DNA of 10,967 nt from Gonapodya sp. JEL0774 (Eukaryota; Monoblepharomycota; Monoblepharidomycetes; Monoblepharidales; Gonapodyaceae). The notes under the pieces were generated by a model. That model saw nothing but the letters and a program-made list of their open reading frames with translations, ran no database searches and was not told the origin of the DNA. The position numbers and the translations under genes were made by a program. This document shows, piece by piece, positions 1 through 7,970 of the stretch; position 1 is the first letter of the stretch; every line of letters starts with the position of its first letter. The stretch is taken from assembly GCA_027604505.1 (NCBI GenBank), contig JADIIX010000370.1, positions 1-10,967 on the forward strand, in the 5' to 3' direction.

Positions 1-574
1 ACGTCCACAAACTGTATGTCGACATAGAGTGACACGCCTTCTTCCCCGTCACGCACATCGGTGCGGAGGTATTCGCCTGAGACAAAGTAAGGTCCTTGGG
101 TCACGTCAGCTTCGAGTATGCAGGTGCCCGAAGAGGTGAAAAGAGATGTGGACGGGGAGGAGGCAGAGAGGCCAGTGAGGGTGGACTTATGGTCTTTGGA
201 AAGAACGGAGGCCAGATCACGTTCTTTGCGGGAGAAGAAGTGAGGTGCAATTTTGGGTCGACAAAATGACGGAACGAGATCGTCAATGTAGAAAATGCAG
301 GTTGCGAATCAGGTAGGTTCTGGTCTTGGTGGAATCACTCACTTTTCAGGTCGTTCTTTGCCTTGAGATCGTAGTACAAGCCCGCTCGCCTGGCCAAGGC
401 CCGCTTGGCAATCAAGCCGCTGTTCAGTTCATTTTGGCAGCCTGCGAGAGTGCGCCTGTGCAACGTGGACGACCGAGCGTGTGAAGCTGCTTCTGAGTGA
501 ACCTCGCCTGGGTGGGCCAGCGATGAGGCTGCGAGAGCTGCGAAGGCCGCGAGAGTTGCGAGAGTGAAGCGCAT
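1..574 (-). CDS. Secreted intradiol ring-cleavage dioxygenase, 5' part (runs off left edge)
   Basis: This encodes the N-terminal ~151 residues of an extracellular, iron(III)-dependent intradiol dioxygenase, a family that opens catechol-type aromatic rings, plausibly lignin- or plant-phenol-derived. The start is the ATG at 574-572. It opens a signal peptide (MRFTLA..., Ala/Leu core) with likely cleavage after Ala20, before HPGEVH, a typical mature N-terminus of fungal members. A Cys and an Arg-rich segment (ALARRAG, KKRDLASVL) follow. Exon 1 is 574-343. The intron 342-224 has donor GTGAGT, branch-like TTGAC and acceptor AAAG. Exon 2 runs from 223 to the edge. The phase-1 join gives DLKKRDLASVL and then the family core: Cys112, TQGPYFVSGEYLR (119-131), DVRDGEEGVSLYVDIQ (133-148). 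The iron-binding Tyr and His residues lie beyond the window, so activity cannot be judged. An ATG at 607 would extend the N-terminus, but it probably lies in a 5'UTR intron. Family assignment is firm; the exact substrate is unknown. Confidence 0.9.
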
Positions 575-576
575 TG

Positions 577-681
577 CTATGATTGTAGAAAGTGAGATTT
601 TCTTCACGGAAAGTGGAAGGGAGGAAGCGCAGCGGAGATGAGCGGACGGAGTTGGGACGAAGTGGGTTGTGGGGAACTCAC
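577..681 (-). other. Probable 5'UTR intron of the dioxygenase gene
   Basis: Reading the minus strand, a strong donor GTGAGT starts at 681 and an ATAG acceptor ends at 577, two bases before the start codon at 574. The 105-nt interval contains a pyrimidine-rich stretch and CTCAC-type branch candidates. Splicing would remove the upstream in-frame ATG at 607-605 and leave the signal-peptide ATG as the first start. This is inferred from sequence signals only. Confidence 0.45.
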
Positions 682-754
682 GAATTAAGAGAAGCAGCAG
701 GAAGTCGGATGTGGAGCAAGTCTGAGAATTGGAGATGGAGCTGCATTTGCTCGT

Positions 755-768
755 TGGTTTTTATAAGG
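755..768 (-). promoter_or_regulatory. TATA box of the dioxygenase gene
   Basis: The minus strand reads CCTTATAAAAACC, with TATAAAAA at 765-758. It sits about 185 nt upstream of the dioxygenase ATG. With initiation 30-40 nt downstream, the 5' leader would be about 150 nt and would include the probable leader intron. It is the clearest core-promoter element in the window. Confidence 0.55.
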
Positions 769-1412
769 TGGAGACTGGAAACAAATGAAAGGTTGGGGTG
801 ATCCGCTCCCCATGCTCAAGGATCCCGCCCAGTTTGAGACCTTGTCCCCATATGAAGCTTGTGAAATTCATTTGTAAACAGTTTTCATTACGATCAAAAG
901 GTCGTTCACTTTTATCGTTGCGAGCAGAGGGGATTTCTCAACAGATGGTGAATGGTAATTTTCATCCCAGTCCAAGAAGAAATGTCTTCGAACGAAGGCG
1001 TAAAGAGAGATTAACCCACATCACAAAAAGTAAAAAATTAATGAAAGGTTAAAGCGGAGTTAATACTTGGTTATTCTAGATGTCATATTGAGAAATATGG
1101 ATAAAAAGGGAGTGCCGTGGGAGGGTCTGCTTAGTGGGGAAGTGCGGGGACAGGTCGCCCAAGGGAGCAGGGCAACTTCCCAGGGTTCATTCATTTGTCC
1201 AAAAAGGAATGTGACCCGCTGCCGGACCTGCATAAGCTTTATCCACGAGCAAAACTGAGTGCGATCAGCGTTCAGAACCGCGTTGGGGTCTGAAAGAGCT
1301 CCTTCCGGTTTCCGATGGGTCACTAATCTTGGACCATTGAATTATCCGGCCGATCCAAGTACTGTTTCTTTTAATATTTTACTAATCGTGATTGTAGGAG
1401 GTACAGGTTTGA

Positions 1413-1778
1413 CGTCTAATACGGGATTGTAACACCGTGGGTACGAATAGAGATGTCGTGTTGACAGAGACTCAAACTGGTCCGGCAGTCGCGCTTTCAC
1501 CAGATCTGCCTACAGAGTGCGCCTTTACATTTCTGCGCCGTCAGGAAGTTCTTGTTCCTGTCAATCTGCGTGATCTCCGTTTCCATCACACTTTTTATTC
1601 TTAGATGCCGGCATCCGACACGACACTCATGTCTACTACAAGGATCATGAAGACTATTGAACAAGCGGCGATTGCGGGGAGTGCGGTGGCAAACGCATGC
1701 ACGATGCTTTCCCGGTCGAACAGTGGACACCAAGAGTACCTACCACCACGGAAGCATCTGAACCTGGAGATGCGATAA
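1413..1778 (+). other. Unassigned open frame interrupted by one TAG
   Basis: Frame 3 is open from just after a TGA at 1410-1412 to TAA at 1776-1778, about 122 codons, except for one TAG at 1602-1604 that is followed immediately by an in-frame ATG at 1605. The upstream half contains VLTETQTGPAVALSPDLP and the downstream half begins MPASDTTLMSTTRIMKTIEQ. The amino-acid mix is protein-like, but neither half matches a family I know. The TAG lies in TTTTTATTCTTAG, which also looks like an intron 3' end, so this could be a spliced exon pair, a relic broken by one stop, or chance. The same bases on the other strand form an AATAAA motif. Confidence 0.15.
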
Positions 1779-3479
1779 GAGAAAGGTTTGTGGGACACAG
1801 GAGGCTGCCCAATCAAAGGAGCGTCAACGGAACATCCACGTGGCACCCGAAACCTTGAGTGACACCATCTACATAGCTTCAACACTTGTCGTTCGGGCTG
1901 TTGCGATTTCATCATAGTGAACATATGTACAATGTGTTGGAATTACCGATCTCTCCCCACATGACACAATACTCTCGGCCGGAGCCATTTGTCATTTGTG
2001 CATGCGAATTTCCATTATTTCGTTCTAGATTTGGTACGTGGAATTGCCACCGTGAGCGCTGAGTGGGTTGGTGCTTTGTTTGCAAAGATGTGTGTTCTTA
2101 TAACAGCGAGGCACCATTACAATGCATGAACTATCGCCTGCATGATAAGTGCATTTTTCATGTGTACTTGTTGCAAAACCTCGAGTGATGCTGGACTCTG
2201 TGTGGCGTTTGCTCGGTACGCTGCCACCTGCAGAAAAGCTCCGATGGTGAACTGCTTTCGAGCAAATCAATGCCCGATGCGGTGGAAACACTCGAGGAAA
2301 GTGTGAGAGGTGCAATGGCGGTCTAAGAAGGGACCAATTTTGTGCAGTCGAAAGAGTATTTCCACCACATCACCCAACTTATCTCTCTGATACTGGAACC
2401 AGCCCGAGACCTACTTGTTCATAGATCTTTTGCTTGATCGCTCTCGAGCGGATTTCCGTGGAGGAAGCCGACTGATGGGCTTTGGATGATATGGATATAC
2501 TGGGTTGTCGTTGTTGAGGAACACCAGATCATGATGTCGATTGTTCTCAAGCAACTCTGTTATGAAGATTCCCGGCTCGCTACGGCAAACTTTCACTCTC
2601 TTCTAATCTTTGATTCTCGGTGGTTGTTTCCTGTCACTGTCATGAGTTTACACATAATCCGCCTACTCTCCACCATGAAACCTCACAAAGCAGTCAGAGT
2701 GATAATGTTGAGTGATGTATCAACGGGTTCAGAGCGCGATGATAGTGGTGCCTTTCCATTCCAATATCAAAGGAATCACGCGGAGCAGAGGCAACGTCAG
2801 TGTCTTTACAAGTCCGCTGAGCCAAGCGTCTCCTCGCCGCTTCAACTCTCCACCCCACACTCACGAAAATACCGTGTCCGCTCCGGAGTTCTTCTCTCCT
2901 CCGCAATCAAAATCTCTTCCCTTGCGATATCAAAGACCCTCGGAAGGAACGAGTCCTTTTTGTTGAGGTTGACGTCGTGGTCAAGTTCGATGTGTTTGGT
3001 CCGTGGAGACCACTTCCACAACGTTCTGTATTACGGTGCGATGCTTTGTGTGTGATAAAGGAGGTAATACAGAAACTCACTGAGTGTTGGCAGCGAAACG
3101 ATGATGAGGGTTTAATGTCACAGGATGGTTCCGACGCAACTACATCCATTCTTTTTTTTCAAAATCTAAAGCTGCTAAACTCCACCTATTACCGTTGAAT
3201 TAATTGTTGTCCACCGAATGGGATCTCCTGAGTATCCTTTTTGAAAGCCAGTCATGCTTGGATGCCGTGAGTCTTTACAGGAAGAATCTCTCCTTTCCCA
3301 CCCGGCGGCGCTATCATCCACTTCAGCATGCGAAATACTACTCAATGGAAGTATTGAACGATCAATCCAGGGTAAACTGCGGTTTACTCTCGTGGACGAA
3401 CCAGAGAAACGGCCAATTTCTCGAGTACCATTCTAATCATTCCGTCGGATTGCACCTAACTTGCTGGTTCATTACTGAC

Positions 3480-4097
3480 TCAGGAAGCACCAAGCGCCTC
3501 AGCCGGCCGGATTTGCCTGTTGGACTTGATATCCGTGTATTGGTCCAGCTCTTGCTCTCCACACGCAAATGTGCAGTGTTCATTGTACAAACAGAACCAC
3601 ATTCCATGTCTTCGGGGACCCATCACAGCACGTCTTTGCCCAAAGCTGGTTATGGCCCACATCACCTTACCTTCGAGTTCTGGTAAAAATACGGTCCATC
3701 GTCCACCAGAATCCCCGCCATACGACGAGAAGTGCCCCGCCAAGTATGCAAATCTTGACCGTGTGCCTGGGCACAGGTGGCACCCGCTTTCACACACGGC
3801 ATCCTCTTCCGAGTGCAGATCGCTCAGGTAGGTTGTTGTTGCTTGCATCTTTGCCGCGGAGTTGCCAACGTTAATATGTCCCCGAGGTCTAGTCACTGAG
3901 AGGTCTCTGAATTCTTGGGGCTTCGGTAGGAAGTTCTTGTCCACATTTATTTTCAGGTGGAGACTTGTCTGTTGGTGCAAGAACCCACAAAGACATGTCG
4001 TGCCCTTATGTTGTCCACGTTGCCCTATGCACTGTATTTGGGAGTGGTTCCGGACATGATGTGGTTGATGATCTTGAGGACTTGGAACATGCGGCAT
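3480..4097 (-). other. Unassigned 205-codon open frame, possible orphan coding exon
   Basis: The minus strand is open from an ATG at 4097-4095 to TGA at 3482-3480, and the frame continues open upstream to about 4202. The predicted product is Cys-, His- and Arg-rich and contains CESGCHLCPG and SSYGGDSGGRWTVFLPELEG. The second motif superficially resembles the serine-protease GDSGG box, but I see no His or Asp triad context. A GTAAGG donor-like site lies inside the frame around 3680. No signal peptide, membrane helix or recognised domain is visible, and the opposite strand also carries open frames of 100-160 codons here. A run this long is uncommon by chance at about 50% GC, which is the only real argument for coding. 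Confidence 0.15.
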
Positions 4098-5170
4098 GAG
4101 GGGAGCGCGCTGCAGTTTAGGTCGAAGTTGACACGTGTGCTGGGAGGCACCAGTTGGGGGAAGATGACAGAGTGGGGAGCAAAGGTATTCGTGTGAGATC
4201 AATGCGAGAGAGACAAGAAGGAGGATGGAGCGGAGTGGTGTAGGAGCCCGGCAAATTGTGGCTTGAATCAGAATGAGCTTCGTTCCTCCAACAACACGAA
4301 TGTCTTATTACGAAAGATATGCGCTGAATGGAATCCTCTGCACTTCCGAACACAGTGTAAGACATATATAATTTGAGTGATGCATCACTCGCTGGCCCGG
4401 CGCGAAACTGGTGGATTCAAAGATGGGAGCTGAAGATATACGACGTCCAGAAATTGACACACTCAAGAATCATACCTCCTTTTATGCTCGCAATTTCTTG
4501 CACCTGTTTGCTTGATCAACTAGGAAGAGGGGAGAAGACAAGACTCTCAGGTGGCACGCCGCAGAGAACGAAACTTCCGTGTCTGCCGTTCCAGTCACAG
4601 TGGCCTATTCAACAGACCTCTGAGTGCATTGAGTGGCGACGAATACAGGATATTTGCGGTGAGCTTATGACTCATCATCTTCGTCATACCGTAGAAAATC
4701 TCCGCCTCCAGTGAATTTCTTCACATGAAGAGTCGACTTCTAACCGGGCCTACCGGCTGGATTATCTTAGATCCTGTCCCGGACTCGCAAAAGTTTGATA
4801 TGTACCAAAACTTTGTACCGGTATGCTGTAATACCAAAGGGTATATTTGAGCGTTTATCGGAGAGGGACCGCCGCGGAACCAACCGAAGAGCCTGGGCTG
4901 CCAGATTGACATGTGACAGGGCTGGACCCGTCAGGGGCGGGAGGGGACAATGGAGAACGCAAAGCGTAATGCAAAACAGGACGTAGGAGGTTGGACATTT
5001 GCATTTTTTTGCCAGAGTTTTAAGAAGATAAATTCAATGGTGAGAAACCATTCTACCTGATATGCATACCCCCGCAGAAAGTGGACTCATCAGAACATGC
5101 AAAAGCACTAGATTCCGAATACACATAAAGAGGCGTCACCAGGAAAATAGCTCAATGAAGAGAAAAACAC

Positions 5171-5415
5171 CAAGGGGGGTGAGGGGTGAGTCATAGTGTC
5201 CTTTGGAACCTCCCGGTCGTTGTGAGACCCTGGAGAGGGTAGGGCCGTCCCCTCGCTATGCAGAAACCGGACGACTTTCAAAACTCTTCACGCGAAGCAG
5301 CTTCAACTCAACGTTAACTCAACACAACTTCAACTTCAACTCTCTGCTGCCCGCTCTCTCTCCTCCCCTCCCCGCTTCGACTTCTCCCCCAACATCCACT
5401 CAAAGGTTGTCTCCA
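5171..5415 (+). promoter_or_regulatory. Promoter and CT-rich leader of the zinc-finger gene
   Basis: At 5171-5193 the sequence AAGGGGGGTGAGGGGTGAG, followed by TCA, combines AGGGG stress-element-like cores with TGAGTCA (5187-5193), the Gcn4/AP-1-type bZIP consensus. From about 5300 to 5405 the plus strand becomes strongly pyrimidine-rich. It starts with repeated CAACTTCAAC-like units (5300-5340) and then a CT tract (5340-5400), a common pattern around transcription starts in filamentous fungi. No TATA box is evident. Which factors bind is inference from consensus similarity only. Confidence 0.4.
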
Positions 5416-7571
5416 ATGCCTCCAACCGGCACAAAAGTACCACGCCACGTATGTCAAGTATGCGATGCTGCCTTCTACAGAAATTCGCATCTCGAGAGGT
5501 GTGTCTTTGTGAAGCCGTTAAGAAGCTGGCAGAGGTGTATGCGGCTCGTTACCCCGCCGCGATCGGCAAAGTTGTCGACTCTCACAAATTGAAAGAGAAC
5601 TTTGCTCCAAATCTGTGCTGGATACTTGTAGCGATCCGGACACTCGGACACTCTCTCACAGGACAAATGGGGTACTACGGCGTCCACCACTCCTCGTCTG
5701 TGGAACTCTGTATCGCACCACCGAGCACCAGATTTCGAATTGGGATCACTGAATTTTGTCACCATGCAATGGAGTGCTTCGGGTTGTAATGCACTTGTTT
5801 TGGTTCTGCTGGTTCGGATGTCTACGGAGGCTTTGCCGCTTGCTGCTTGAAAGTCGTTCGTCAGCTAATCTGTTTGCCGGCGCTGAAATACATGGAGATG
5901 TACATCTCGAAGATCACGACGAAAGTCTCTATTCGATTATCTCTTTTGTGAATCCCTTTCCTCCCTTCCGCTCTTTCGACATGACGTAATGCGTTTGGTC
6001 AACGTACATTGCTCATTCCGCACAAATATCTCCGCTCAACCCTTCTATCCTCACCAAAACCCTATTCTTCACAACTTACACACATCTACCACTTATTCCC
6101 TTCAATGCACGTGCTCCAAACAGGCACGCCAAAACCCATCTCTCCTATAAAGAACATTCGTGTGCATCATGCGGGCGCGACTTTGTCAGAAGGGATAACT
6201 TAATGAGGCATCTGAGGATGTGAGTGTGCCATGTAGGCTATTGTGCTCTGCGCCTGGTACACACTCTTGTTCACGCTCTTCACGCACTCTCCCACACAAT
6301 ACCACGTCCCTTCCCCACCCCTTCGCCATCAATCGTCGCTCCCTCACAACAGGTTTCACCCAGCGTACTTCACCCAACATCCCCCTTCGAGTAACTCCCC
6401 CATCATCAACCCTACCACCCGCAAACGCGCATCAAAACGGGAGCGAGCTTCCTTCTCATCGGAATCGGTCAAGAGTGCGGAGTCAGTGCCTAGCCCCAAG
6501 AAATTTGTGGACTCTGGTGAGTTGCACGCATGCATTCATGCCTCACTGAACAAGGGATTGATTTTGGGCCAGCGGATCGATAAACATCACCCATCCGACA
6601 ATCTTTCACCAATTTGAGACGCGGACCGGGCCAGCGGATTGGGAATGCGGCACACTATTGAATGCGAAACATCGTTGAGCTGTTTTGCTTTAAATTTTCC
6701 CCCACCACCCACAGTTTTCGAAACCCCACCTCCATCCCCGAAAAGCCATTCCATCTCTACATCGCTCGCAACCTTCTCAACATTCCCTAGCACGTACGCC
6801 TCCCCTTATGCATGCAACCCCAGCAACAGTTCCTTTCACTTTCCTCCAGATAGTTCCGCTTCTGCTCTGGGAACGCAGCCTCCCTCCACATCATTCTATC
6901 CACACTACAACTCCGATCAACATTCATTGACACACACCCGAAAATCGTCCTCCCACGGTCTGTACCCGGACGAAGTGGATCGACCGCCACTACCTCAGTT
7001 GTTGCACCACTCCAACATTGACAGTCCGGTACGTCCAGGTGACACCAAAACAAATTGCGCTGATGAATCAAGTTGCGCTGATCGACATACTCAACAACGG
7101 TACGGCCAGAACCAAGCACGTTCTGGCGCCACTCACCGCTCATCATCCACCAGCACCGAAGTGGCCCGTGCCACCGTGGCTCACTTCCCCTCCCGATACT
7201 TACCTGCACCTGTCAATCCGGCATCACGGGACAAAACCTGTGTCTATGGGAGAGATAGAATGCAAGTTGGTGAACGAAGCTTGTCGTGGAGATCCACAAC
7301 GGAACCTGTTTCCCGTTGGAATTCAGCCTCCACGCCCGCCTCCCCACCCCCTTATCTGTCGCCTCAATCACCACTCACCACGCTTCGTGTTATGGAGTCC
7401 TCGTTCCCAGTCGCTCTCGATTCGGAGCTGGCACTCCCACCACTGAGATACCTCGTGGAGGGAGATGGATGTCGTGATGGAAATGGGTCGGGGTCGGGCT
7501 TTGTGACAGTGGGACTACCGGTCTTGGAACCGCTTGTAGAGGTGGAAACCAGGAAAGGGGTGTGGAGCTGA
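5416..7571 (+). CDS. Two-finger C2H2 zinc-finger transcription regulator, four exons
   Basis: A nuclear DNA-binding regulator of ~399 aa. Exons: 5416-5498, 6124-6219, 6353-6516, 6715-7571, summing to 1200 nt with TGA at 7569-7571. Finger 1 is C13-x2-C16-x12-H29-x3-H33 (CQVCDAAFYRNSHLER then HAKTH). Finger 2 is C41-x2-C44-x12-H57-x4-H62 (CASCGRDFVRRDNLMRHLR then MFH). The 7-residue linker LSYKEHS departs from the TGEKP type. A basic patch TTRKRASKRER (81-91) is a likely nuclear-localisation signal. The rest is Ser/Pro/Thr-rich and probably disordered, with a putative activation or regulatory role. Splice junctions are phased so that each finger's spacing is correct: donors GTGTGT, GTGAGT and GTGAGT; acceptors ACAG, ACAG and ACAG. 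The start ATG directly precedes finger 1 and follows the CT leader. A strong donor GTACGT at 7029 and a +1 frame open over 7018-7446 leave exon 4 partly uncertain. DNA target and exact family are unknown. Confidence 0.8.
5499..6123 (+). other. Long (625-nt) first intron of the zinc-finger gene
   Basis: The donor follows CTCGAGAG and the acceptor is AAACAG before GCACGCC. The join restores R28-H29 of finger 1 with exact C2H2 spacing, which is strong evidence for these ends. It is several times longer than the other introns here. Read-through would add about 30 unrelated codons and stop near 5592, losing both finger histidines. It contains a 14-bp perfect palindrome at 5895-5908 and a pyrimidine-rich stretch before the acceptor (about 6040-6115). 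No second conserved exon was found inside it, though a transcript-specific exon cannot be excluded. Confidence 0.7.
6220..6352 (+). other. Second intron of the zinc-finger gene
   Basis: Donor GTGAGT directly follows RHLR-AT, and a pyrimidine-rich tract leads to CACAACAG at the 3' end. Removal (133 nt, phase 2) supplies the final zinc-ligand histidine of finger 2 (RHLRMFH). Retention gives an immediate TGA at the junction. Confidence 0.7.
6517..6714 (+). other. Third intron of the zinc-finger gene
   Basis: Donor GTGAGT follows FVDSG and the acceptor CACCCACAG precedes TTTTCGAAACC. Removing the 198 nt joins phase-1 ends (g + tt, Val115) and links the basic patch to the long Ser/Pro-rich frame. 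Retained, the upstream frame runs to a TGA at 6615-6617. Confidence 0.65.
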
Positions 7572-7970
7572 GGTTTTGGTGGCCCACCGAGTGGATTTGA
7601 GTGATTTTTGGAGAGGAGCTGAGGCTCTTGCGTGTCTTACGGAAAGAAATGTTGAGGTTGATGCGGAGAGAAAGAGACACCTCAGGGCATCGAAGGAAAG
7701 CACATGAGAGGTGTTTTGTGCAAGGACGGTCCGCGTACATGCAATATTGTTATTGTGCACAAAAGCTAATGCGAATCGATGTGTTGCGAAGCCAATGTAT
7801 ACATATGTTGAATGAGCTCTGTTTCTCATTCGGGGTCTTGCGCGCCCGTTAACATAACGTTTCGGGTTACATACCAGCCTCAAACCGAACCGCACGAGCA
7901 ACGTGGGCTCGCAATAAATATCAGAACGCACAATAAATCGATTCCGCTTGTCAACACAGCGACCCGTCCC
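7572..7970. other. Convergent 3' region between two genes
   Basis: This 399-nt stretch lies between the stop of the plus-strand zinc-finger gene and the stop of the minus-strand coiled-coil gene, so both 3'UTRs meet here. Several short open frames cross it on both strands; none shows a recognisable motif and they look like chance. An AT-rich segment around 7740-7805 (including TGTATACATATG) could act as an efficiency element for minus-strand 3' processing, but I saw no AATAAA on the minus strand. Confidence 0.5.
7913..7937 (+). terminator. Two AATAAA polyadenylation signals
   Basis: AATAAA occurs at 7913-7918 and again at 7932-7937 on the plus strand, 340-370 nt past the stop of the zinc-finger gene. 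Cleavage 10-30 nt downstream would place the mRNA end at or just past the stop codon of the opposing gene (7971), so the two mature transcripts may overlap at their tails. Signals are seen; usage is inferred. Confidence 0.4.

Larger units (their letters stand above)
770..5170. other. Gene-poor interval with no supportable gene
   Basis: This 4.4-kb stretch separates the divergent dioxygenase and zinc-finger genes. I read both strands and recognised no protein family, tRNA, rRNA, long terminal repeat, terminal inverted repeat or tandem array. Open frames exist: + 2486-3055 (189 codons), + 3204-3686 (160 codons), - 1601-1924 (107 codons, with a hydrophobic C-terminus and an AATAAA immediately after its stop) and - 3480-4097. 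They overlap each other on opposite strands and lack recognisable motifs. The segment may hold promoter DNA for both flanking genes, noncoding transcripts, a fast-evolving orphan gene with introns, or decayed mobile DNA. The sequence alone does not decide. The part nearest 770-1070 is presumably dioxygenase promoter. Confidence 0.5.

Noticed and set aside
270-300. FYIDD-like string on the minus strand, resembling a reverse-transcriptase active site
   Set aside because: It falls inside the dioxygenase intron, is only a few residues long and has no flanking RT motifs.
3046-3110. VIQKLTECWQRND on the plus strand, resembling the C-lobe of tyrosine-kinase-like kinases
   Set aside because: No HRD, DFG or APE motif upstream in any frame; the match is about ten residues.
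3690-3730. GGDSGG on the minus strand, resembling the trypsin-type serine box
   Set aside because: No His or Asp triad motifs or conserved cysteines in the right order; short glycine-rich strings arise easily.
3971-3997. HVFVGSCTN on the minus strand, resembling the iron-sulfur motif of aconitase/isopropylmalate dehydratases
   Set aside because: An in-frame stop lies about 15 codons upstream and no other part of that family is nearby.
4790-4860. Repeated GTACC and a short GGTAT/ATACC inverted repeat
   Set aside because: The stem is only 5 bp with mismatched flanks; not enough for a structured RNA or transposon end.
5475-5789. Open frames on both strands inside the first intron of the zinc-finger gene
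   Set aside because: No domain, and the flanking zinc-finger halves join perfectly without them.
7515-7931. 138-codon minus-strand frame across the convergent 3' region
   Set aside because: It overlaps the end of exon 4 antisense and has no recognisable motif.
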